Source of the DNA: Patiriisocius sp047730165
GTDB lineage: Bacteria; Bacteroidota; Bacteroidia; Flavobacteriales; Flavobacteriaceae
Length of the DNA: 64,000 bases
Assembly (NCBI RefSeq): GCF_047730165.1
Contig: NZ_CP159834.1
Coordinates: forward strand, 806,001 to 870,000
Direction of reading: 5' to 3'
Both the position numbers and the translations under genes were made by a program. Numbering within the stretch: position 1 is the stretch's first letter; each line of letters opens with the position of its first letter. This document shows positions 8,812-16,777 of the stretch, piece by piece. The notes beneath the pieces are model-generated. The model saw only the letters and a list, made by a program, of their open reading frames with translations. It did not search any database and had not been told where the DNA came from.

Positions 8812-10108
8812 CTTTTTTAGGGCCTTGTTTTTGATTGTTATTCGGTCTCGGTTTATTGTTATTGTTGCGGCGCTTTTTATTGCTGCTTCTTGGGGTAGGC
8901 TTGTTGCCTGTAGCCGTGGATTTTGACCCAGTTCCTGCTCCTTTATCTGCTTTTTCCGGTTGTCTCTTTCTGCTCTTATTATTCGAATTGCGACGCTTTT
9001 TATTGCTTCGTTTAGGTTGGTCAAAACGTGTTAAACTGTCTTGTCCTACGACATTGCTATAAATCTCTTTTTCAAGATTTACAAACACTTCTTCTTTAAA
9101 TTCTTCTAGTGTTGCAACCTTGTCGCCTTTTTTATTAATAGCAATAATCTCATTGACCTTACTCACTTTAAGTTCGTGCCAGTTCATCCCGTCTTTAAGG
9201 TATGAGAACCACATTAACCCCTTAAAAATATCTGTCTTTTGGCAAACCGCAGGACCTTTATCTGTTTGTAACTTAACGTCTGTTTTAGGAAATTCCTGCA
9301 AAGCATCTAGATAGGTATCTAGCTCATAATTTAAACAACATTTAAGCTTTCCACACTGGCCCGCTAGCTTTTGCGGATTCAATGATAATTGCTGATAGCG
9401 TGCTGCCGAGGTGCTTACAGATCTAAAATCTGTTAACCAAGTAGAACAGCATAACTCGCGACCACAAGAACCAATACCACCTAATCGCGCCGCTTCTTGA
9501 CGGAAACCTACTTGCTTCATCTCTATGCGAGAATTAAAAGTACGTGCCAATTCTTTTATAAGTTCTCTAAAATCTACACGCTCTTCTGCCGTATAATAGA
9601 AGATTACTTTTGATGCGTCACCCTGAAACTCGATGTCACTTATCTTCATTTTTAAACCTAAACGAATCGCTATCTGACGTGATTTTTTCTGAATATCGTC
9701 TTCTTTATCTCTAGCCGCTTGCCAGATATCCACGTCTTTTTGAGTTGCTTTACGGTAGATGGCAGGAAGGAGTTCTGTATCCAGACGTTCCTTTTTCTTT
9801 TTCATCTGCACGCGCACGAGTTCGCCCGTAAGGGTTACAATCCCAACGTCATGACCAGACTCTGCTTCGGTCGCAACGATGTCGCCTATGGAAAGGGTAA
9901 GGTTTTCTTTATTGATATAGAAGTGTTTTCTTCCGTTTTTAAAACGCACTTCTACTCCATTAAAAGGAATCATATTTGCAGGAAGCGACATATTTGAAAG
10001 CCAATCAAACACCGTTAGTTTATTACAACCGTCAGTACCACAAGTCCCATTGTTCTTGCAGCCTTTAGGTTGACCACCGGCGCCAGAGGCACAGCTTGTA
10101 CAGCCCAT
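8804..10108 (-). CDS. PSP1-domain (RicT/YaaT-like) regulatory protein
   Basis: A 434-residue cytosolic protein with the conserved PSP1 C-terminal region, the family of Bacillus RicT/YaaT. The N-terminus is cysteine-rich (GCTSCASGAGG, CKNNGTCGTDGC) and a core CGRELCCSTWL motif with LKCCLNYELD follows, consistent with iron-sulfur binding known for the Ric proteins. The last 70 residues or so are a low-complexity, strongly basic tail rich in KKRRN and NNN runs, likely to bind RNA. It heads the gldH-PBP1A gene group and ends inside the start of gldH. Its specific function in Bacteroidota is not established. Confidence 0.85.
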   Translation of the reverse strand: MGCTSCASGAGGQPKGCKNNGTCGTDGCNKLTVFDWLSNMSLPANMIPFNGVEVRFKNGRKHFYINKENLTLSIGDIVATEAESGHDVGIVTLTGELVRVQMKKKKERLDTELLPAIYRKATQKDVDIWQAARDKEDDIQKKSRQIAIRLGLKMKISDIEFQGDASKVIFYYTAEERVDFRELIKELARTFNSRIEMKQVGFRQEAARLGGIGSCGRELCCSTWLTDFRSVSTSAARYQQLSLNPQKLAGQCGKLKCCLNYELDTYLDALQEFPKTDVKLQTDKGPAVCQKTDIFKGLMWFSYLKDGMNWHELKVSKVNEIIAINKKGDKVATLEEFKEEVFVNLEKEIYSNVVGQDSLTRFDQPKRSNKKRRNSNNKSRKRQPEKADKGAGTGSKSTATGNKPTPRSSNKKRRNNNNKPRPNNNQKQGPKKDA

Positions 10109-10382
10109 AATTTTATATATATATAGTGCTCTTTTAAAACCTAAAAGAGACGAAGATTAGTAAATACTTGTTTAATACGTAAAGATACGGTTTTTGAGAT
10201 AACGAAAGCCGCCGAGTATTAATTGTACTTCGGAAATTTTGATGAGGTTTTTAATGGTGTGAAAATGGAATGCCCTTAAAGTTTTTTTAAAAAGGGCTTT
10301 AGAGCGGTTCCATTATTCATTCCAGCCTTTTCAGACCTTTTTCATACATTTGTTAAAAGCCAAAAAACATTAAATCATTGTT
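10109..10382. other. Divergent promoter region between PSP1 gene and M23 peptidase gene
   Basis: Holds the upstream regions of two divergent genes. A plus-strand TACATTTG at 10345-10352 is a good -7 box for the M23 gene (31 bases before its ATG). Copies of CTTCGGAAAT (10228-10237, in the longer form ACTTCGGAAATTTTGA) and a GCCCTT/AAGGGC inverted repeat at about 10272-10297 are also present. Confidence 0.55.
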
Positions 10383-11780
10383 ATGTATATAAAATTCAAC
10401 TTTTTAACAAGCGCCAACTGTGCGCTCTTGTTGTTATTAAACATCGTGATGTCGCAAGCGCAAATTGACACAAATACAATTGGTGGTGGGTATAAGGTTC
10501 AAAATCAAAACGGCCCTTGCCTTAGCCAAGCAGAAAGAAGCTTCTATCAATCTGAAGTTGTCAAGAACAGAATGATCCTTCAGGCCGCAGAAAAACTACA
10601 ACAGCGATCTAATGCTGAGGTACTCTTTGACTGGCCAATAGCTGGAGATGCAAATGAGCAATATTCAAAAGTCTGGGCAATCTCAAACTACTTTGACCAC
10701 GACCCTAGCACAAATTCGCTCCAAGACTATAATTGTGGGACGCGAACCTATGATACCAATAGTGGCTATGATCATGCTGGTGTAGATATTTTTACTTGGC
10801 CATTTTCTTGGAAATTAATGGACGAGGATAGAGCCCAAGTAATTGCAGCGCAAGAAGGGCAAATAGTTTTTAAACAAGATGGTAACTTTGATCGTAGTTG
10901 CGATTTTAATAATAACGCTTGGAACGCCATTTTTTTAGAACATAGTGACGGGAGTGTTGCTTGGTACGGTCATTTTAAAAACGGAAGCCTCACCTCAAAA
11001 AATTTAGGTGATATGGTGGCGCAAGGAGAATATCTAGGCGTGGTAGGCAGTTCTGGAAACTCTACAGGCCCACATCTACATTTTGAAGTGTATAATACTA
11101 TAGGCGACCTTATTGATCCCTATGACGGTAATTGTAATGCAACAAACCCGGACCAAACTTGGTGGGCAGACCAGAAACCTTATCTCAATTCTGGTATTAA
11201 TGCAGTATTAACGCATAGCGCTATTCCAGATTTTGGCAACTGTCCTGAGACAGAAATTTCTTATGAGTCTACCCAATTCGACCCTAATGACTCTGTTATT
11301 TTTGCCTCTTATTATAGCGATCAACGTTCTGGCACTGCTGCAAATCACACTTTAATTGATCCTAATGGCAATGTACATGTATCTTGGCAAAACGACTTCG
11401 ATAATGACTATTATGCCTCTTGGTGGGTGCGCACACATAATGTGAGCGATGTAGAGGGAGCATGGACCTATCGCGTTACTTATTTTGGAGAGACCGTAAA
11501 TCATACATTTAATGTGGGCGTCCTTAGTTTAGAGGACAAACAAGAACAAAGCGTGTCCTTGTATCCTAATCCCGCAAAGACGATGATTAACATAGATGCT
11601 GACTTTCCAATACAGCGTATTATAATATATAATTTGCTCGGGACTAAAGTGGTAGAAAAACAACAGCCATTTCAGCAGAAAACAGAAATAGCCGTATCTC
11701 ATTTGTCATCAGGAATCTACTTTACGCGTGTAGCAGATGCAGAAGGAAATAATCAACTCATCAAATTTATAAAAGAATAA
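10383..11780 (+). CDS. Secreted M23 metallopeptidase with T9SS sorting domain
   Basis: A 465-residue exported LytM-type zinc peptidase predicted to cut peptidoglycan or external proteins. After a signal peptide (about 1-27, ending SQAQ), the M23 domain has H131-x3-D135 (YDHAGVD), H197 (WYGHF) and H231-L-H233-F-E-V, all the residues needed for zinc binding and catalysis. A beta-rich region (about 275-385) follows, and then a type A sorting domain from SLYPNPAKTM to the C-terminus (GIYFTRV, LIKFIKE). That tail targets it to the cell surface or medium through the type IX secretion system. It stands alone between divergent and convergent neighbours. Confidence 0.92.
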   Translation: MYIKFNFLTSANCALLLLLNIVMSQAQIDTNTIGGGYKVQNQNGPCLSQAERSFYQSEVVKNRMILQAAEKLQQRSNAEVLFDWPIAGDANEQYSKVWAISNYFDHDPSTNSLQDYNCGTRTYDTNSGYDHAGVDIFTWPFSWKLMDEDRAQVIAAQEGQIVFKQDGNFDRSCDFNNNAWNAIFLEHSDGSVAWYGHFKNGSLTSKNLGDMVAQGEYLGVVGSSGNSTGPHLHFEVYNTIGDLIDPYDGNCNATNPDQTWWADQKPYLNSGINAVLTHSAIPDFGNCPETEISYESTQFDPNDSVIFASYYSDQRSGTAANHTLIDPNGNVHVSWQNDFDNDYYASWWVRTHNVSDVEGAWTYRVTYFGETVNHTFNVGVLSLEDKQEQSVSLYPNPAKTMINIDADFPIQRIIIYNLLGTKVVEKQQPFQQKTEIAVSHLSSGIYFTRVADAEGNNQLIKFIKE

Positions 11781-11783
11781 GAT

Positions 11784-12815
11784 TTACTTCTTAAATCGTA
11801 ACTTCTCAGACCGACCCTTCTTAAAAATTTTGTTGCTATTGTGTGTTCCAGCACGTAAAGCTTTTTGTTCTTCAAAAGGGAGGTGGACAATCTCTTGGCA
11901 CGCTTTGGAGCAACAACTATCCATTGCTTTTTTGCAGGCTTCGCATTGTATAAAAAGTAAGTGACAACCCTCATTATCACAGTTTGTGTGGGCATCACAA
12001 GCAGCGCCACATTGATGACATTGTGCAATCACATCTTCTGTGATACGCTCACTACGGCGATGGTCAAAAACAAAGTTTTTCCCTATAAATTTATTTTCTA
12101 ATCCTTTATTTTCTACTTGACGTGCATACTCAATAATCCCACCTTCTAACTGAAATACATTTTTAAACCCCTTGTGTTTATAATATGCGCTTGCTTTCTC
12201 ACAACGGATTCCGCCAGTGCAATACATCACTAATTTCTTATCTTCTTTGTGGTCTTTTAAATCCTCTTCTATAATATCTAGCGAATCTCTAAAGGTATCC
12301 ACATCTGGTGTCACTGCATTTTTAAAATGGCCTATCTCACTTTCGTAGTGATTACGCATATCTACCAACACCGTGTTTGGGTCTTCTATAAGTTCATTAA
12401 AACCAACAGCATCCAAGTGTACTCCCTTATTGCGCACATCAAAAGTATCGTCGTTTAATCCATCTGCGACAATCTTGTTACGCACTTTTACTTTCAGTTT
12501 TAAGAAGGATTTCAGGTCGTGCTCTATGGCGACGTTAAGCCGCACGTTTTCTAAAAAGCAAATCCCGTCTAGAAAATCTTTAAGATCATTAAAACGCGTT
12601 GCTGGGACAGAGAGCTGGGCATTGATACCTTCATGAGCGACATAAATACGGCCGAGCACTTGGAGGTCGTCCCAAGCCACAAATAAATGGTTTCTGAAAA
12701 GTTCTGGATTGCCAATCTTGGCATATTGATAAAAAGAAAGCGTTAAACGGTCTTCTCCCGCTTGCTCCAGCAGTGTTGCTCTTTCTATCGCGCTTAAGGT
12801 ATTGTACAGTTGCAT
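11784..12815 (-). CDS. trhO: tRNA uridine(34) hydroxylase TrhO (rhodanese family)
   Basis: A YceA/TrhO-family protein (343 aa), which uses oxygen to make 5-hydroxyuridine at the wobble position of certain tRNAs. An N-terminal acylphosphatase-like domain (about 1-120) precedes a rhodanese domain with active-site C199 in MYCTGGIRCEKA. The C-terminal 80 residues contain a Cys-rich zinc-binding block (CHQCGAACDAH, CHLLFIQCEACKK, CCSKAC). Known members have the same build and length. It converges on the M23 gene with only three bases between stops and no obvious terminator. Confidence 0.92.
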   Translation of the reverse strand: MQLYNTLSAIERATLLEQAGEDRLTLSFYQYAKIGNPELFRNHLFVAWDDLQVLGRIYVAHEGINAQLSVPATRFNDLKDFLDGICFLENVRLNVAIEHDLKSFLKLKVKVRNKIVADGLNDDTFDVRNKGVHLDAVGFNELIEDPNTVLVDMRNHYESEIGHFKNAVTPDVDTFRDSLDIIEEDLKDHKEDKKLVMYCTGGIRCEKASAYYKHKGFKNVFQLEGGIIEYARQVENKGLENKFIGKNFVFDHRRSERITEDVIAQCHQCGAACDAHTNCDNEGCHLLFIQCEACKKAMDSCCSKACQEIVHLPFEEQKALRAGTHNSNKIFKKGRSEKLRFKK

Positions 12816-13001
12816 GCTATACTTGTTTAAGGGTTAAGAATATATTGTTGGACACAAAGATAGGGGTTTTCTTTAAGTGCTTAAAGTTTAAAGTGCACCA
12901 GAGTGATATGCAAAAAAATATAGGAGTTTGTTGTTTGAGAAAAATTAAAAAGAATACTGCTTTAGGCAAAAACAAAAATTAGCCTAAGATCCTATTAACA
13001 T

Positions 13002-13685
13002 TTAATGCTTCACATCTTCCCTCTGAAGTTTCTCAATATCTCCTAGCAATCGATCTATATCTTCTTGCAAGGTGCCGTCATAAAAACCACGAACACGTTT
13101 TTTCTTATCTATTAGCAAAAAGTTTTCGGTATGGATTAAACCATATGGGTTGCCGGGGTTCTCTTTTGCTGCCATATAAGATTTTCGGGCAAGATCATAA
13201 ATTTCTTTTTTAGAGCCTGTAACTAAATTCCATTTTAAAGCATCTACCCCTTTCTCTAGCGCGTATTTTTTGAGCTGGGCGACACTATCTACTTCTGGCA
13301 TCACGGTATGCGAAAGCAGTAATACATCTGGGTTATTTTTTATTTTATCTTGAATTTGCACCATGTGATCTGTCATTATAGGACAAATGGTCTGACAGGT
13401 AGTGAAGAAAAAATCTGCTACATAAATCTTATTTTGATAATCATCTTGAGTGATGGCTTTACCATTTTGATTGGTCAATTTAAAATCTGCAATCGTGTGA
13501 TTTTTTTTAATGTGCTGCACGGTACTATCGACGAGCTCGATATTAAGGCCTGTTCCTTTAGGTTGATAGACTGGGAGCCTTGCTTCCTCGGGCTTTAAAA
13601 TGCTGTAAATACTATAAATAATGACCACTGATAAGACCGTAAGTACGATCCAGAGCATCTTGTATTTTAAAAAGAACGATTGCAT
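13002..13685 (-). CDS. SCO1/SenC family copper-binding thioredoxin-fold protein
   Basis: A membrane-anchored periplasmic protein (227 aa from the ATG at 13685) of the SCO family, which delivers copper to, or reduces, the CuA centre of cytochrome oxidase. One N-terminal anchor, then the thioredoxin fold with FFFTTCQTICPIM (CxxxC) and the distal histidine in GLIHTENF, the standard Cu ligands. An in-frame TTG 21 bases upstream would add seven residues; the ATG is the better start. No cytochrome oxidase genes are nearby. Confidence 0.9.
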   Translation of the reverse strand: MQSFFLKYKMLWIVLTVLSVVIIYSIYSILKPEEARLPVYQPKGTGLNIELVDSTVQHIKKNHTIADFKLTNQNGKAITQDDYQNKIYVADFFFTTCQTICPIMTDHMVQIQDKIKNNPDVLLLSHTVMPEVDSVAQLKKYALEKGVDALKWNLVTGSKKEIYDLARKSYMAAKENPGNPYGLIHTENFLLIDKKKRVRGFYDGTLQEDIDRLLGDIEKLQREDVKH

Positions 13686-13807
13686 ATGTACTTGATATTT
13701 TAGCAAAATTACTACCTAAAAATCAAACTCGCACGACTAAGTGGAAAAAGTACCTAATGTATATTTTATAGGATGTCACACTATTTTTTTAGAAGCGTGT
13801 AAAAGGT

Positions 13808-13815
13808 TACTTTTG
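13808..13815 (+). promoter_or_regulatory. Putative -7 box for rseP
   Basis: TACTTTTG fits the TAnnTTTG consensus and lies 24 bases before the rseP ATG. No clear TTG at the proper -33 spacing. Confidence 0.4.
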
Positions 13816-13839
13816 CAATCTTAATTTGGATACATACCT

Positions 13840-15174
13840 ATGGAGTTTATCATAAAAATTGGTCAGTTTTTACTGTCTTTGTCTTTCCTAATCGTACTTC
13901 ACGAGTTTGGGCATTATTTACCTGCTCGGTTGTTTAAAACACGAGTGGAAAAATTCTTCTTATTCTTTGATGTCAAGTTTGCATTATTTCAGAAAAAAAT
14001 AGGAGAAACTATTTACGGAATTGGATGGTTACCCTTGGGAGGTTATGTGAAAATATCTGGGATGATCGATGAAAGCATGGACACTGAAGCCATGGCAGAA
14101 GAGCCAAAGGAATGGGAATTTAGAAGCAAGCCAGCTTGGCAACGTTTAATTATTATGCTTGGGGGTGTAACGGTAAACTTTTTACTGGCGTGGCTTATTT
14201 ATATAGGGATGATGGCTGTTTACGGGGAGACGTATATTTCAAATGATAATATGAAGGATGGGTATGAAATTTCTAATCCTTTAATGCAGGAAATGGGTTT
14301 TCAGTCAGGTGACAAGGTGGTTTCTATGGATGGAAAGGTGTACGAAAAGTATACTGACATTCGCGCTAATTTTATTCTAGCAAATGAGGTCGTAATTAAC
14401 CGTAATGGTTCAGAAAAAACTATAGCACTACCACAAGACTTTTTAGGAAGATTAACAGATGCAGAGGATCGTTCTACTTTTGAGCTGCGTTTTCCGTTTA
14501 TAATAGATTCATTTAATGAAAGCTCCTTAAATAAAGAGGCTGACATAAATGATGGAGATCAAGTAATAGCCTTAAATGGAATACCTATTAAATTTTATGA
14601 AGAGATACGTGCTTTAACCCCTAAGTATAAAGGACAGACTCTAGAAGCTACTATTGTGCGTGATGGTGCAAAGCGAGTAGTAAATCTAAAAATAGATGAA
14701 GATGGAAAACTAGGTATCTACTCAAAATCTAGTATTTCTTTTTTCAATGAACAAGGCCTTATTACTAGTAAAGAATATAGCTTAGGTGAAAGTATAGGGG
14801 TAGGTTCTACAAAATTTGTAGATAAAATGGGCTGGTACTGGGGACAACTCCAAAAAATATTTACGCCTAGTACAGGAGCGTATAAAGGAGTAGGAGGCTT
14901 TAAAGCCATCTACGATATTTTCCCTGATTCTTGGGATTGGGAAAACTTCTGGAGTATCACGGCGCTTTTATCAATTATGCTTGGTGTGCTTAACTTGCTG
15001 CCTATCCCTGCATTAGATGGTGGTCACGTAACGTTTCTACTTTATGAGATGGTCACAGGACGTAAGCCTGGTGATAAATTTTTAGAGTATGCACAGGTGG
15101 TTGGTTTCTTTCTATTAATCGCTTTAGTGCTCTTTGCAAACGGGAATGATATTTATAGGGCAATATTTAAGTAA
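13840..15174 (+). CDS. rseP: RIP metalloprotease RseP (site-2 protease)
   Basis: A 444-residue intramembrane zinc protease. H21-E-F-G-H25 in the first membrane helix is the HExxH zinc site, and NLLPIPALDGGH near the C-terminus carries the third metal ligand (Asp). Two PDZ domains (about 125-200 and 215-290) lie in the periplasm between the catalytic halves. In other bacteria it cuts anti-sigma factors and clears signal peptides, so it probably releases envelope-stress sigma factors here. The start is the ATG at 13840, just before the first helix. It is monocistronic and followed by tRNA-Asn. Confidence 0.94.
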   Translation: MEFIIKIGQFLLSLSFLIVLHEFGHYLPARLFKTRVEKFFLFFDVKFALFQKKIGETIYGIGWLPLGGYVKISGMIDESMDTEAMAEEPKEWEFRSKPAWQRLIIMLGGVTVNFLLAWLIYIGMMAVYGETYISNDNMKDGYEISNPLMQEMGFQSGDKVVSMDGKVYEKYTDIRANFILANEVVINRNGSEKTIALPQDFLGRLTDAEDRSTFELRFPFIIDSFNESSLNKEADINDGDQVIALNGIPIKFYEEIRALTPKYKGQTLEATIVRDGAKRVVNLKIDEDGKLGIYSKSSISFFNEQGLITSKEYSLGESIGVGSTKFVDKMGWYWGQLQKIFTPSTGAYKGVGGFKAIYDIFPDSWDWENFWSITALLSIMLGVLNLLPIPALDGGHVTFLLYEMVTGRKPGDKFLEYAQVVGFFLLIALVLFANGNDIYRAIFK

Positions 15175-15191
15175 AATAATTGTGTGATTTT

Positions 15192-15221
15192 TTGCAGCAG
15201 TAAAAAATTGATTTATATTTG
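15192..15221 (+). promoter_or_regulatory. Bacteroidota-type promoter of tRNA-Asn
   Basis: TTG at 15192-15194, a 19-base spacer, and TATATTTG at 15214-15221 match the phylum's -33/-7 consensus (TTG-N19-TAnnTTTG) exactly. It lies 41 bases before the mature tRNA 5' end and overlaps no gene. Confidence 0.8.
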
Positions 15222-15262
15222 CATCCGCTAAAGGCAATAGTCTTTAATTTTCTATATGAAAT

Positions 15263-15336
15263 TCCTCTTTAGCTCAGTTGGTTAGAGCATCTGACTGTTA
15301 ATCAGAGGGTCCTTGGTTCGAGCCCAAGAAGAGGAG
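15263..15336 (+). tRNA. tRNA-Asn (GTT)
   Basis: A full cloverleaf: acceptor stem TCCTCTT/AAGAGGA, D-arm with GCTCAGTTGGTTAGAGC, anticodon arm TCTGA-CTGTTAA-TCAGA with anticodon GTT, and T-arm CTTGG-TTCGAGC-CCAAG. The discriminator base is G and CCA is not encoded. A terminator follows within ten bases. Confidence 0.97.
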
Positions 15337-15344
15337 CGAAATTA

Positions 15345-15375
15345 AAGCCTTCACAGAAATGTGAGGGCTTTTTTT
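15345..15375 (+). terminator. Terminator of tRNA-Asn
   Basis: An 11-base stem (AAGCCTTCACA with TGTGAGGGCTT, one G-T pair) around a GAAA loop, followed by a T run to 15375. Confidence 0.88.
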
Positions 15376-15698
15376 ATGTGATTTATTTAAGTTTTATTAC
15401 CCGTAAGCACCTGCCGCAGAATCACTTAATAGACGCGCCTATTTAAAGGAAAGCGAAATATTAAGATTCTTCTCAATAATCTGAAGGTATCTTTATTGAA
15501 AAACTGGCATGACTTATTTTAGCCATGTGTTGTTTCTCATTGTAAAAAAACTATTTCAGTATGTTGAACCCGCCCGCACTAATCCAGATGAGATCATAAG
15601 GCTGAAAACCTAAAAAGAGCCACACTTTTGTGCAGCCCTTTTTAGATTTAGCTAGAATTATATCGAACCATACATTTTATTTATCCTTAAAAACCATT
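15376..15698. other. Intergenic stretch without a gene
   Basis: No open frame of interest. It contains an imperfect hairpin at 15612-15643 (AAAAAG..GC.CACA / TGTG..GC..CTTTTT) that would act as a terminator for the minus-strand remnants beyond it. No repeat of the tRNA 3' end (a possible attachment site) was found by eye. Confidence 0.5.
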
Positions 15699-16470
15699 TT
15701 ACTTTTTAATCACTCTTTTAATTACATTAGCCCGACCCCCAAATATATGAACCAGGTAAACACCCGAAGAAAGTCTTGATAAATCAATTGCCTAGGTAGT
15801 GGCGTTAACGAAAGTAGTAGCCTGTTGCATCAATCTTCCATCGATATCATTACTATTAGTAATCATACCTAAAGAAGGATTTGGATAAAGGCGTTTGAAA
15901 AGTTCTTATCATCAATTTGTAGTATTACTTCAATACCAGAAAAGGTAACTTCCCCAAAAACGGTAAACATATCTCCATAATTATTTAATACTTCAATCCT
16001 AATAAAAGATGCTTCTAAAGCAGTAAAATCAAATACTTCTGGTGCCGAAAGACCCGCTGTAACTTGTGTAAAAGTATTTGGTGCTCCTGGTATTAAGTTA
16101 TAATTTGTCCCATCTGTTGATTCATTTAGTATCACGTCTTTTAAAGCCAAGTGTAAATTAATTAGAATATCATCTACCAAAGAACTTAAATCCTCAAATG
16201 GCATCGTTTCAGATTCAAGATCCAGTCTCCGATTGGGTTGTACAATATCTTTGATTCCAAAAAATTGTAATTGTGGACTCATTTGATGTAATAATTGTCT
16301 TGTCTTTTTTCTGTCTCCTACTTTCAAACTCTCTTCTAAACTTTCTATCCGTGGCGGAATTAACTCTTGAAATTGAAGTAAATATTTATAAACAATGCTA
16401 GTATCACCTCTTGATATTTGAATTAATCCTTCTGGGTTAATAATAGTGGTATTCCAATGTATATCCAGGT
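15699..16470 (-). pseudogene. Chimeric gene remnant: HPt domain, discoidin-like segment, T9SS tail
   Basis: Reading on the minus strand, a frame open from about 16465 contains INPEGLIQISRGD, LLQFQELIPPRIESL, GDRKKTRQLLHQMSPQLQFF and LDLESETMPFEDLSS. This is the pattern of a histidine-phosphotransfer domain (candidate His codon 16286-16288). The same frame then passes without a stop into ESTDGTNYNLIPGAPNTFTQ and ASFIRIEVLNNYG, typical of a discoidin-like secreted domain, and stops at 15869. In a different frame a T9SS sorting tail follows (RLYPNPSLGMITNSNDIDG, then SRLSSGVYLVHIF), interrupted by a stop at 15792-15794 and ending at 15699-15701. A cytosolic signalling domain joined to a secreted-protein tail cannot be a normal product; fusion by deletion plus frameshift is inferred. 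Confidence 0.7.
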
Positions 16471-16727
16471 ATAAGCTGCTTTAGCCATTTCAGTTTGGCT
16501 AATAGTGCTCTCACGGCACGTCTTAAATGGTAGGCTGAAAAAAGGCCTTGTCTCAACGGTTGATCAAGCGGTCAATAACCGTTTGATAAACCATTAAATG
16601 AACCAAGGTCTGGTCATTTTTTAGGCGTAGAACAAGTTTAAAATCATAAGTAATTATTAGGTGTATGAGATCCTACAAACCCGTTTAAATTTTAGATTAA
16701 AGGCTTTGTATCTGTATTAAAGAAAAA
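16471..16727. other. Decayed stretch with inverted repeats
   Basis: No intact gene. On the minus strand short broken frames (VHLMVYQTVIDRLINR followed by a stop, and EMAKAAYTWIYIGIP) look like scraps of coding sequence, but I cannot assign a family; an old insertion sequence is one possibility. It also holds a 15-base imperfect inverted repeat and a small terminator-like hairpin, listed separately. Confidence 0.4.
16558..16592. repeat. Imperfect inverted repeat
   Basis: GGTTGATCAAGCGGT (16558-16572) pairs with ACCGTTTGATAAACC (16578-16592) across a five-base loop, with 13 of 15 positions complementary. It is followed at 16597-16622 by a hairpin AATGAaCCA/TGGTCATT and a T run. It may instead be partly coding remnant; origin unknown. 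Confidence 0.55.
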
Positions 16728-16757
16728 AGCTCCTTTCAGCATTAACTGAAAGGAGCT
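16728..16757 (-). terminator. Terminator of the CotH operon
   Basis: A perfect 12-base stem, AGCTCCTTTCAG with CTGAAAGGAGCT, six-base loop. On the minus strand it runs into TTTTTTCT. It lies 21 bases past the stop of the CotH-domain gene. Confidence 0.9.
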
Positions 16758-16777
16758 TGATATTGAATCTATATGTT

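Noticed and set aside
8812..9024. Upstream extension of gldH
   Set aside because: The extension reads through the PSP1 gene in another frame and would bury the lipoprotein signal peptide, so the start at 8811 is used.
8369..9062. Open frames antisense to gldH and the PSP1-domain gene
   Set aside because: Low-complexity leucine/phenylalanine runs produced by the complement of Lys/Asn/Arg-rich codons.
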